From Siphonodentalium dalli (lineage: Eukaryota; Mollusca; Scaphopoda; Gadilida; Siphonodentaliidae): a DNA stretch of 64,000 nt. The DNA is taken from the NCBI GenBank assembly GCA_032622095.1, contig CP136069.1, forward strand, positions 42,758,194 to 42,822,193, in the 5' to 3' direction. Below the pieces are notes generated by a model. The model made no database searches. It worked only from the letters and a program-made list of their open reading frames with translations, and was not told the DNA's origin. The position numbers and the translations under genes were made by a program. Of this stretch, positions 11,231 to 21,795 are shown piece by piece; the first letter of the stretch is position 1; the number at the start of each line of letters is the position of its first letter.

Positions 11231-12497
11231 AATGAAAACTAGCAAATTTGGATGATTTCTCCATTTTGGTAACCTTCTGAGTCACCGTCCTGAATTTAGA
11301 TTCATGTGGATAATATGTTAATCTAACATATCATGGTTGTCGAATGATTAGATAGTATAATTCATTCAAAATAAGGTTTCTAGTAGCCACCGATTTCAAA
11401 CCGCTGTGAATAATTTAAGAAGCGAGTGTGAAAAATCATCAATTATTAGAATTTCGGTCGCCGTTTTGGGAGCCATCTTGGATTTTGAGGTCCAAATTGC
11501 ACCATCAAGAGGAAGTGTGATCCAATGGTATTATTGGTCGCGAAACATAATCATTTCACTATCTAAATTTTCCTCCCAGACTCAATGCCAACTCTGAAAT
11601 TGTTCATGGTTGCCATTTTGATGATTTCATCTCATTTTCGTCGTTTCATTCTCTCGAATTCTTGAGTATAAACAGCCATTGCTCACAAACTATTCATATT
11701 GTTTCATATCTCCATGTTATTACGCCAACACGGAGCAAATATATTCACATATATTAACTAAATCGCACATTAGGAGAGATATCAAAGAAAATTTGACAAA
11801 TTTTAGTGATTTATCAATTTTGGCAACCATTTTGGTCGCCATCTTGAATACAGATGCACTTTTTTGGTTGTAATGATATGGCAATCTATATGTTTAAACC
11901 TGTTGCAAATGTTTGTCATCAAATTCAGCTATTTTCTGGCTAACACTTGGCTTGAATTACAAAATCGATATTTGGTAAAATTTCATAGCATATTTATGAA
12001 TTCACATTTTGACGACATTTTGTAGAAATAAGACCCAAGGTATGACATATTATCATGTTCAAATGGTTAGGTATTCAAATGTATTTAAAATTAAGTTGCT
12101 ATTAGCCACTGATTTCAAACAACCGTTAATGTTTTATGAGACAAAATTCATTATTTTTCCGAACTTCGGGTGCCATTTTGGTGGCCATCTTGGTTAAATG
12201 TGGTCAATTTTTCTGTCAAAGTGAAGCCTGTTATCATAATATCACAACAGTAGAGAAATATTATATTTCCTACCATAAATTCACTACTAGCTATTAATCA
12301 AACTGATTCAGTGCCTACTCTGAAATGTTGGATGGCGGCCATCTTGATGACGTCATAAAACCACCCAGTCGCGACCCCAGGTGTCTAACATTTGTTTTCT
12401 GGTGCCCCAGATATCAAGCAACATCATGAGCATAGTGGCTATATTTCTTCACAAAATGCACACGGGAGCCAAAAAATGGACATAAGAGCCTCTACTA
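11230..12497. repeat. Right arm modules (inverted relative to the left arm)
   Basis: GTCGCCGTTTTGGGAGCCAT at about 11460, CCATTTTGGTCGCCATCTTG at about 11828 and GCCATTTTGGTGGCCATCTT at about 12171 are reverse-complement versions of the left-arm words, spaced ~350-360 bp. Long matching stretches such as AGCGAGTGTGAAAAATCATC pair with the left arm near 7050. Confidence 0.72.
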
Positions 12498-12904
12498 AGA
12501 GGCGATTAAGCAACAAACAAGAAATTCAATTAATTGAGGAAAAACACCCACTGTCCTGAGTGGTATTGATAAGCTATTGGGGGGGGGGGTCTACCACTTC
12601 GCATTGCAAAATAACACGAATGACACCAACAGCTTGAATGTGAGAATAACCCACCATATATGGTTGATATTCAACCAGGCTGTGCTTAAGTTTCTCAATT
12701 GATGACTGATGTACATATACACTACACACAAATAGTAATAACAATTAACGTTGTGATTTTGAAACTAACCATGCTAGAATATTGACGGTAAGGTGGTATT
12801 AACTACTACGAGTACTATTAATAATAATAGTACTATTCTTTTATAATATATGTGGGCATGATGTATGGAAATATTAAAGGACAAACCAATAGTTACAATA
12901 CAAT
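12498..12904. other. Unassigned, with a G run
   Basis: Ten G at about 12580. No gene or element boundary recognised. Confidence 0.35.
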
Positions 12905-13385
12905 TATAACTTTTTTCTTAATTAAGCGCAAGAAGAGCTAATTGTGCTTAAGCACAATAAGGGATATTCCTTATTGCGCTTATAAGCTCAATAAGGGAAT
13001 AAGGGAATCTCTATTGTGATTAAGCGCAATAAGGGAATATTTAATTGCGCTTAAGCGCAATGAAGAATATTCAAATTGCGCTGATAAAGCCCAATAATGA
13101 ATCTCTTAATAAGGAATAATATATTATATATATACATGTGTATAGTACATAAACTCCTTATAATTCAGGTAGTGTAGTCCATCTCCATGGCACAATGGGT
13201 GGAACAAATATAGGATTATTCTACTATTTGCAGAAGGGTGATCTATTGAGAGAGATATTAATTGTGTTTAAGTGCAATGGGAAGTAATTGCGGTTAAGCG
13301 TAATAAGGAATGTCTTATTGCATTCCCATTGGGCTTAAGCGAAATTAGAGATTCCTTAAGTTATTGCGGTTAATCGAAATTGTCT
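12905..13385. repeat. Array of AAGCGCAATAAGG words and GCGCTTAAGCGC palindromes
   Basis: Words such as TTGCGCTTAAGCGCAAT, TGTGCTTAAGCACAATAAGG and AAGCGCAATAAGGGAATAT recur many times on both strands with irregular spacing. A related array lies at 32770-32935. Each full palindrome could form a small cruciform. No coding content. Confidence 0.8.
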
Positions 13386-13715
13386 ATTAAATGTCAATTT
13401 TTATTCCCATAGAGATCATCAATGATGTCTATGTGCAAGGGACCCACGCCAATCTTCTCTGTTGGGATTCCAATTGTTGGCTTATTAAAGATGCACATAT
13501 GCTGAAGATACAGTCGCGCGCAAAACGCGATCCCGTACATGTAGGTCGGGTTTTGGCCCCAAGTGAATTAAAATGTCATTGAAATAATCGGTTTCTCCCC
13601 ATAAACATCCATATATTCAAAATACATGTTTTTGGAGCAGAATTAGGTACCGGGTAGTCCATATTGGACGCCATCATGGAATTAAATTTTTTTGTTTAAT
13701 TTTCAGACATATTTA
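13386..13715. other. Unassigned
   Basis: Contains CAGTCGCGCGCAAAACGCGATC near 13510 as a local GC island. No supportable gene. Confidence 0.3.
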
Positions 13716-14366
13716 TTAGTTACTAGAGGATGGACCCGGCGATGCTCGGGAAAAATAGATTTTAACAAATAAACATAGGCTACTTCATGTAAGAACACAC
13801 AAATCCACCCGCGTGTTTATTTTAAAATAAATTTGACAGAAGCCTGTCAGAAGGTGAACTCCTGTGGTGTATTTAAAACACATGTTATTCAGTTGAGTAA
13901 CAACAATTCGAATAAAAGTTGCCGAAAATGTAAAAAAAAAACACTATTACGCTGCTGCTCTGGGGTTTCCCGCTGTCTGGTCGTCGATTCCGCCTCGGTT
14001 TTTGTGAAATGCGAGCCAAGTTTCTTTTTTTTCCGGCGGCATTACTAAATAGACGAAAAAGTGCAAGAGCAATTAATTATGTCCGCTAATGTGTTGCTGA
14101 ACGAATTGACTTATGCGCGGAAGCGGCGTAATTGCCCTCTGTACTGAAAGTTTAACTATGACGTCACGATAATAATGAATACATGGTTACGGATTAAAAT
14201 GATCCCGTAACATGAAAACGCGACGTCTGGTGCAAACAGTACCCAGCCCATGTCCTTCCCCGGGTCAAGTTACGCCTAGATACCAAATTGCGGGGCGATC
14301 GGTCGAGAAACCACAAAGTGTATAGGGAACACACACATACACAGACATTCGCATTTATATATTAGA
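13716..14366 (+). mobile_element. RTE-like retroelement 3' region or SINE
   Basis: It begins near GAGGATGGACCCGGCGATGC and TCGGGAAAAATAGA. It ends with a GATACCAAATTGCGGGGCG then GGTCGAGAAACC segment, followed by ACACACACATACACAGACAT and a TATATATTAGAAG tail. This order (ACCAAATT-cgatcgg, an acacag-rich linker, then TATATA) is typical of the 3' ends of RTE-clade LINEs and their SINEs in animals. No RT frame is present. Confidence 0.5.
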
Positions 14367-14367
14367 A

Positions 14368-14540
14368 GATGTGGATGGAGTTATAATTAACCTCACATCC
14401 TTATATTGGTTATGCGGATGGGGTTATCATTAAACCTCACATCCTTATATTGGTTATGTAGATGGGGTTATCATTAAACCTCACATCCTTATATTGGTTA
14501 TTTCGATGGAGTTATCATTATACCTCACATCAGTGTGTTG
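14368..14540. repeat. 44-bp tandem repeat, four units
   Basis: CCTCACATCC occurs at 14391, 14435, 14479 and (as CCTCACATCA) 14523, giving an exact 44-bp period. The rest of the unit is TTATATTGGTTATGNNGATG then GGGTTATCATTAAA. Confidence 0.95.
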
Positions 14541-14869
14541 GGGATTTTGGACCTTGACTTGGGACCTTGGTTTTTTTGTGAGTTTGAAGCCTGTTTACAT
14601 TTCGAAATGTTGTGAATTTTGTATCGTCTGCAGCGGAACTCGGCATGTTGAAGCAAAAGTTACAAGGCATTGCACCGTTATGATTTTGGCATTGTTGAAC
14701 AGAAGAGAAATACAGAATACAAATCAGTATCAAATGATAAAATGTATATGTAACGAGTCTATAATACAAATGAAAAACTTGGGGATGGGTGGGCGATACT
14801 GGGAAATATGGGTTGATACTGATATAGATTTGAAGAGCGATAATGACCAATGTTGATATATTATGCATC
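14541..14869. other. Overlapping frames on both strands, no identity
   Basis: Open frames of 112-120 codons exist here on both strands. Neither has a motif, composition or splice signal that favours a real gene. Confidence 0.3.
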
Positions 14870-15430
14870 TCAACTCTATTGTTGCGACAAGGCTATAAAA
14901 TAGAGGGGTGTCAGAAACTTACTAGTAGTTATCTCTATATAGTGCCAGAATAGTTATTTATCGACTTCTATAGTGGTACAATGCAAATTAGAATCAAATT
15001 AAAAAATATGTATCTAACACAACTATACCGATGAAAAGAAAAATAATAATTTGGGCTGGGATTAGATGTTGGGTTGGTTATATGGAGTAAATGGAGTTCA
15101 TACGATGAACTGACATAAATTAGTAGAGATATAGCGATCAATTTTGCCATGTAATGCATCGCGACTGTACTGTAGCGACAATTGTATAAAATTTAAGGGG
15201 GTCTGAAATTATCTCTATCTCTATAGATGGCACCAGAATTATATAGAAAGGAATAGCAATTGATATACGTATATGGCATAGTACACGTAATACCATACAC
15301 ATAAGTATTGATCACATGATAAAAATATGTACATAACTCGACTATACCGATGAAAAAAGTAATAAATTGGACCAGGATTAGAGGTTGGGTTGGTTACATG
15401 TGGATAATTGGATATGCAGTTAATACGATG
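14870..15430. repeat. Diverged tandem duplication (~310 bp)
   Basis: Segments such as GATTAGATGTTGGGTTGGTT (near 15060) and GATTAGAGGTTGGGTTGGTT (near 15376) recur. So do paired ATCTCTATATAGTGCCAGAA and ATCTATAGATGGCACCAGAA-like words (near 14930 and 15217). The right copy leads into the LINE fragment. Confidence 0.65.
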
Positions 15431-15772
15431 GATGAAAACAGACAGCACTTTCTGATAAGATGTCCAGCCCTGAATGAAGACAGAAATCGAACTTTACCAC
15501 AGATTGAGGACGAATTGAGGGAGTGTCTTGCTGTCAACTACACCGACATGTCTGAAGACTCCAAGATGGATGTCATACTAGATGTGTCCAATCTATCTGA
15601 AGATATTCATAACTCCAAAGACATCACCCAGCTGCAGTTCCATACTTCCAGGTTATGCTATGCGCTACATATCGAGAGGTACAATAAGCTGTTACTTATG
15701 AAAGAGCAGAAGAATTCTATGAAACTACAACACAGTTCCCAGTCATATACACAGCAACAAAATGTCAATTAG
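15402..15772 (+). pseudogene. C-terminal fragment of a LINE ORF2
   Basis: The frame contains ENRQHFLIRCPALNEDR followed by LPQIEDELRECL. The HFLI-x-CPAL-x-x-x-R pattern is the zinc-knuckle-like C-terminus of non-LTR retrotransposon ORF2 proteins. Only about 120 codons remain, ending at TAG 15770-15772. The RT and endonuclease domains are missing, and the upstream sequence is repeat. It is a 5'-truncated, dead copy. Confidence 0.7.
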
Positions 15773-16065
15773 TATTTTTAGATCAACTACTGTATATAAA
15801 CTCACTAAATTGGAAGGTGATGATTATTTTAATACTCATATTGAGGTTGCTCGTACACGGGTGTAGAGAAGAAGAAGTAAGTAAGTAAGATAGGGGTTGA
15901 TACGATAGACCGAAATAAATAGACCGAAATAAATTTGTCGAGTGATAGTGACCAATGTTGACGTAAAAAGTAATGCGACTGTACTGTCGCACAATTATCA
16001 GGTAGAAATTGTCAAATATATTCCCTGGTGTCCAATATGGTATGGAGCACATCAGAAAACATTCG
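15773..16065. other. Remnant 3' flank of the LINE fragment
   Basis: GAGAAGAAGAAGTAAGTAAGTAAG at 15869 could be the microsatellite-like LINE tail. Nothing else recognised. Confidence 0.4.
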
Positions 16066-16069
16066 CAGG

Positions 16070-16610
16070 GCCCTAAAATTTATTTAACACAGGATTTCCC
16101 ATTCAAATCGATTTATATCCATAAAACTCTTATTTTTCAAAATTTTAAGCTGAGACTTGGTGTGTCTACGTGAAATACTTATATATTCCTAAAATGACAG
16201 GTTGCAGCACGTAATTATGTTCTAGATGGCAGAAAGAAATTATTTTCGATGATAAATTTTAATATAGGATTTGCCATTCAAAACGATTTATGTCCATAAA
16301 ACTCTTATTTTTCAAAATTTTAAGGTGAGACTTGGTATCTCTGCGTGGAATACTTATATATTCCTAAAATGCCAGGGTCCATTACGTAATTATGTTTTAG
16401 ATGGAAGAAATGAAATTTTTTCGATGATAAATTTTAATATGGGATTGTCCCATTCAAATCTATTTATGTCGATAACATGTTATTTTTCAAAATTTTAAGC
16501 TGAGAGTCGGTGTTTCTGCGTGGAATACTTATATATTCCTAAAACGGCAGGGTTCAGCTCGTAATTATCTTTTAGATGGAAGAAATTGATTTTTTTCGAT
16601 GATAAAAATC
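16070..16610. repeat. Tandem repeat, period about 178 bp, three units
   Basis: Units begin near 16089, 16268 and 16443. They share TTATTTTTCAAAATTTTAAG, ACTTATATATTCCTAAAA and a CGATGATAAATTTTAATAT joint. The third unit is incomplete and changes to AAAATCCAGCGTAAACCAGC. Confidence 0.92.
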
Positions 16611-17460
16611 CAGCGTAAACCAGCGTAAACAAATTTAACAATCATTTTCCCAAGTGTCGTTTTGGTCAAAATATCGCTTTCTCGACGGGGAGATCTGATC
16701 CTAACAAAAGCTAAGATGTATTTAGATAGAATTATTGAGAGAATTTGACAGATTGTGGTTCATTTTGAGAGAATTTTAGTGGAGAAAACGTTTGCTTCAA
16801 ACATGCGAATTCAGCCAGTTGCAGACGAGCGCTGTCACTGTCAGAATCAGAATGACAACACATTGAACAAATGCAGGCCTGAAACTCACCTTTTTGGGAG
16901 GTAAATCCAATAAATTAGATATCAAAACAATCCTCCCTAAGCACATTCAAAGATATCTCGCAAGTTTTTAATATCTTAGGACACAGAAACAGTCAAAATG
17001 AATGAATTTAAATCAGCTTCCGAGACGAAGCGAGACATGTACATGTATACGATTTGATTTTGAGGCGCCTTGTTTACGATGGTGTCATTTGCGTTGTTTC
17101 CCAACCTTAACCCTTTCCACTCTCAACGACATTTCAATTGGTTGAAATTAAAAAGTTCTCAAGTTCCAGCTCAACTTGAATCTAGTTACTCAATTGGTAG
17201 AAATACTTTAGCAGTAATTCTTAGTTTTATAAGTTATAACTCTAATTTTATTGATGATACGAGCTCAACATCATAATATGTCACTGTTTATGGCGGTGTT
17301 ATCCAAAGGTGTGCTTTGATAGTGATTATAATTTTATTTTGCGATCAAACGTCAGTGCAGCTCAGCAGAAACGCATAGGCACTAGTTCAATTCAGCAGAA
17401 ACGCATGAGTCCTACGATTATAGACACCCACTGGACGCGCTTCGCGCGTCGGTCAGTGGG
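16611..17460. other. Unassigned intergenic
   Basis: TTAACCCTTTCC at 17106 resembles a piggyBac-type end but has no partner. TCAGCAGAAACGCAT occurs twice (about 17362 and 17391). No gene recognised. Confidence 0.35.
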
Positions 17461-17465
17461 TGAAA

Positions 17466-19292
17466 AGATACATATTATTCAGCCATACATGACCTTTGAA
17501 AATGCAGCTGCATGGGTGTACATGACCTTCTTTGTGATGATTAGAGGGACAAAATTGCAGGCACAATAATAATCGACAGGGATAGCACCGTGATTGTTTG
17601 TATTGGGTATGCATACATACATATATTTACACTCACACATGCATTCGTACTGTGGAACATGAATGCAGGACGTTGGTTGGTCGATATTACGTCACATGAC
17701 GTCGCGTGCTGACCCCAACTTGCATCCATTTTTGTGTAGATGCAACTTGCACCGAGCCACGATAATAACGTTGGAAATGGGCACTTAAAACTCATTTAAT
17801 CTGCCAGTTGACTCGGTTGAGTGTAAATATAAGTAATGGATGTTGATTTTGTTGCGTTCCACACAAAATGTCAGACCAACTTGCATCCATACTCTATGAA
17901 ACGCAACAAAATCAACATCCATTTCTAAAGTATAGCCGATTTAGTAACGAATAATTATGTACGCCCAATTTGTGAACAGATGAAAGGAATTCTTCAAGGA
18001 ATGGCCATTTATAAACGGACAATCCGTACCTAAAATGTTCGTTAATTAATGGACAATCTGACCACGGTGGCACGCGAGCTTGGGATTGTCCATTAAATGA
18101 CGACATGTATAGCTAATCCTGCATGTTAGCTTCATATTTAATATGAAGGGCAATAACTCTATACAGAATGTTAATTTACTAAATAACGGCGATTTGTATG
18201 AGAAGAAGTGTTTTTGACGAAATAACGGATATATTTGAAGAAGAGTTTTTAAAGTGCCATTCAACGGTATAATTTGAGAATAAAATAAGTTCAAAATAAA
18301 CCTATGTGATTAATTCTGTCCAATGTGAACCCATGTGTACGAAAATATGTTGAAAATTAATAACAATATTATGTTTGCCTGTCCAGCTGTTCAAACCATT
18401 GGTCATAAGTCGTTCGTTGGGTCAAAAACCTGGGGAAAAATGCAATTGTTCGTTGCATAAGCGTACTTTTACGCGGAACCATAGAAGCCACGAAGATCTC
18501 CTTGTGGATTTTTCTTGTGCCGCCACTAGTTCATCGAAAAACCCCAAACTAGGTCATATATATGCCCATAGAGCTGTTCAAACATTTATCATAAGTCAGT
18601 TGCTAAATCGCCTATGTAGACAAATAACCCAACACATCCTCGCGCAAATACGCACATAATTGACCTATAATGTAAAATGGGTACCGGTACATAATGTGGT
18701 TATTTGATTCTAAAATAAGCAGGTAATGAACTCATACCCGTTATTTCGTTTTATGGCGTGGGCCATAGTGAAACAACATGTTAAAGAGCAGACACATGAA
18801 AAGTCGTGAGTTGGCTTACTTTCGTCATTGTCCGCATATAACCTGCATAGAAGCGCCTTAGTGTGAGTCGATATAATGTGACTAATACGCTCCCTTTTTC
18901 AGCACATATTCGACTCAAAAGGAGGCGACTCTAAGCAGATTATCTGCCTAAAAGATATTCTTTTCTAAGCTGATAATGTGCGGTTTTTTGTAGAACAGGT
19001 TGAATAACCACAGCAACAACGGGGTTATTCTTGCGGATTCTTATGATGCCATTGTTCCATCTACAAAATGGTCATTTATGCCCGTTCAGCTGTTCACAAA
19101 TTGGACGTAAATAATTTTTCGTTACTAAATCGCCTCTGTATCCATACCCAGTACAACCACGGTGCTATCCCTGTCGATTATTATTGTGCTTGCAATTATA
19201 GTCCCTCTAAACATCACAGAGAAGGGCATGTACACCCATGCAGCTGCACGTTCAAAGGTCATGTATGGCTGAATAATGTAATTTTTTGTTGC
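17466..19292. mobile_element. 1.8-kb element with ~135-bp inverted ends
   Basis: Left 17466-17596 pairs with the reverse complement of 19152-19292. Matching words include TTATTCAGCCATACATGACC, TGCAGCTGCATGGGTGTACA, ATAATAATCGACAGGGATAG and CACCGTG. Inside, CTGTTCA-AAATT and GTTACTAAATCGCCT words repeat near 17939, 18388, 18600 and 19091. No transposase frame is visible. Superfamily unknown. Confidence 0.7.
17835..17923. repeat. Perfect 24-bp arm hairpin
   Basis: 17835-17858 is the exact reverse complement of 17900-17923 (core GGATGTTGATTTTGTTGCG) around a 41-bp loop. It lies inside the larger inverted-repeat element. Confidence 0.9.
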
Positions 19293-19315
19293 TAAATCGC
19301 CTCTGTGGACATTTT

Positions 19316-21191
19316 GGCCGGATTCATCATCTCCGGTTTAAACCTCCGAGTTTAAACCTGGTTTAAACCTACATTGGCGGTCCAGCCAAACCGGGTCTAT
19401 GTGGGCGTTTTTGTCGTTCAGTTGCCAGCTAATTGACAACTCGATTCGGTGATATGATTATGCAATCAAACTACCCTCTTACCAATCGGACCAAAAGATA
19501 GGCCGATATAATGGTTATTGACAAGTCATAAATTATCGTGACCGTGTGCACTCAATGGATTTATTCTTTGAGAAACAAGTGTCGCTCATTGGCTATTAAT
19601 CCGATCTCATTCTGTGTTGAATTCAATTTAACAAAGGGCATGTCTTCCAACATCAGTTTCACGCTCTGTTCATCACTTTGTTTGTGATAGATTTCAGATA
19701 TCTGCAAGATGCTTCACCCGCAAAGACAACATTTGCTGTATTTACATGTATAGCTGTATATATTAAAGGGTATAGGAGCTGTCTATCTGTATGTCCGTTT
19801 GTCTGTTCGCAACTGTTCTCCGATACCCCTGGACCGATTTCAATTAAATTAGGTGTTGTGATTCGTGTGGTATAACGGCGTTAGGTTTTTAAAATTTTGA
19901 TTTAAAAATAAGAAAAAGATAATTTAAAAAAAATGAAAAATTGTGTTAAATTGTGTAAGGAGTTAAATGTAAAAAGAAACAACATTATAAAATTTAAAAT
20001 AACATTTGTTTGTTTTCAATTTAAGTAAAAAAAAATTTAAATTTAAATGTTCAAATTATCAAAATGTGCGCAAAGCCCCTCTGGCGCTGAATAAAGTCTC
20101 CATAATCGAGTCAATCCTGGACCAAGAGGCCAGTCAAGTAAAGGCAATTTGCTTATGAGTGCACACCATAAGCGGCATCTGAACTGTTGGAAGTGGGCAA
20201 CCATGCAGAAGGACAGCTTTTAATAAAGAAAAATATTACATGCGTTGATTTTTTCTCAATGTCATAAATTTCCCGTCATGCAGAAAATCAAAAAGGTTCC
20301 CAGGTTTTGAACTGGTAGAATATTATGGGAATTTATGGGCGTAGCCAGATTAGAGCTTTGTGCATCATCTACATCAAAATAAGTTATCAAATTTGACTCA
20401 TATTGCAATATAAGTTTAGGATTGTAAACTATGTGTATAGCATATCTGGTCATGCAGTAGCATCGTTTTGGTGTCAAAATTAAAACGTTAAACCCTTCTA
20501 ATGAATTCGTAGAAAACACCAGTATTTGTGATTGCCACAAGCCAAACAAAAAACCCACAAGATAGTTGTAAATATAATATATGTAGGAAATGGTCCATAT
20601 CTGAGCAATGCTCGCGTGCGAATGAATCAACTGTGGCATGATCACACCAGTCGGCACTCGCCACTTAGACACACCCTCACTCGAGATTATTTACAGCTCC
20701 ACCCTTTGACTGATTGCTTGACAATTCTAAACCGAGATGAAGAAAAGACGGATTCGTCATCTCAAGTTTAGCCTCGACAAAGCTGGTTTAGCTGGACCGC
20801 CGAATTAGATGGTTTAGTTGTCGGTTTAAGCTTATAAAACGCAAAAACAATATTGAAATTGACAAAAACTTATCCTCATACGCTTTATATGTGTGACTGC
20901 TTCTCGCTTATAAATTTCCAATCAAAATATGACCGCTGTCGTAATTATTGATTTTCGCAATCAATAAAACGAGGCGGTCCGCATTAGGAAAGTACGTTTA
21001 ATTATCTCGACGACACAGAGACACTACTGCTAAACCACTTGTCTAGCTGGACCAGATTTAAACCAGAGATGACGAATGCGTCACTTAGACCTGTGGTCTC
21101 GGGTTTAAACAACGGATTTTGCCGACTCACGGCGGTTTAAACCTAAAGGTTTACGTAGACCAGGTTTAAACCTGAGATGACGAATCCGGCC
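19316..21191. mobile_element. 1.9-kb TIR element (ends GGCCGGATTC)
   Basis: The left end GGCCGGATTCATCATCTCCG and the right end, read inward, GGCCGGATTCGTCATCTCAG are both followed by GTTTAAACCT. Sub-terminal AGTTTAAACCTGG-type repeats occur on both sides. Internal frames show no transposase motifs. The right flank (from 21192) continues a repeat also found at 6530-6707, so this is an insertion next to or into older repeat DNA. Target duplication is not clear. Confidence 0.78.
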
Positions 21192-21330
21192 ATATAATCA
21201 CAACAGGCATGGGTCTATATAATGATTGTGGATTCTTATTGTGCCTTATTGAAATAAGCCCATATCGTGCTTATATTGAACGCTGCGATTTACACACAGA
21301 TGAGCATCTTTGTCTCAAATACTCTCTATA
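21192..21330. repeat. Copy of the 6530-6707 repeat
   Basis: Same order of words as at 6530-6707, in opposite orientation. It is cut off on its left by the TIR element ending at 21191. Confidence 0.8.
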
Positions 21331-21455
21331 AAATATAGGATTGTGCAAATAGAACCTATCACACTCTCGGATTAATACTTTATGTATATAGACAGTATGA
21401 ATCACTCATGGGTATATGTTCTTATCGCCATTTTTGTTGTACTCTGCCTACCAAC

Positions 21456-21795
21456 TTTAAAGACACCAATGGCCTTGGTTGTAGGTCATAATTTATAGAT
21501 AAAAGTTACCAAATTTGCAAATTTCCTCAAGAATATACTAATAGTATAGTATAATGATAGTGCGAATATAGGATAGTATCCACAAAACATGCATGTGCGA
21601 GTCGAGAGTTAGTTTATATACAGGTTACAGCACATAAAGAGTGTGCAATAACCAAAACACTCAACACCGAAATATTGAGTCGTGGGGATTAGCGAGCGCT
21701 ATGCTGTAAACAACATCGTACAGTTCTAACCATAATTCATCCATTTATCCCGGATATCTCCGGTGTTGAGTGTTTTGCTTATCGCACACTATATT
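21456..21795. repeat. Dispersed repeat, copy 1 of 3, with inverted ACACTCAACACCG words
   Basis: It shares GAATATACTAATAGTATAG, TCCACAAAACA and a TATATACAG stretch with 43030-43250 and 61735-61930. CAAAACACTCAACACCG at about 21655 is inverted at about 21760 (CGGTGTTGAGTGTTTTG), giving ~30-bp arms. Confidence 0.82.

Larger units (their letters stand above)
6708..12497. mobile_element. 5.8-kb element with long modular inverted arms
   Basis: The left end (AGAGGCTCTTATGTAC at about 6710, then GTGCACTTTGTGAAGAAATA) returns inverted at the right end (TATTTCTTCACAAAATGCAC, ending ATAAGAGCCTCTA near 12497). The inversion covers a further kilobase on each side. It includes GATGACGTCATAAA beside a GATGGC(C/G)GCC block and TTAATCAAACTGATTCAGTG. 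Each arm holds tandem modules about 350-365 bp long, marked by AAGATGGC(C/G)GCCAAAATGGCGACC-like words (left at ~7003, 7358, 7710 and 8080; right, inverted, at ~11460, 11820 and 12170). The single-copy centre (about 8.1-11.0 kb) holds a decayed coding region. Arms made of repeats recall Foldback-type or Mutator-like elements. I see no transposase, so the superfamily is open. Confidence 0.75.

Noticed and set aside
14494-14868. Overlapping frames of 112-120 codons on both strands
   Set aside because: No motif or splice context, and both strands open together.
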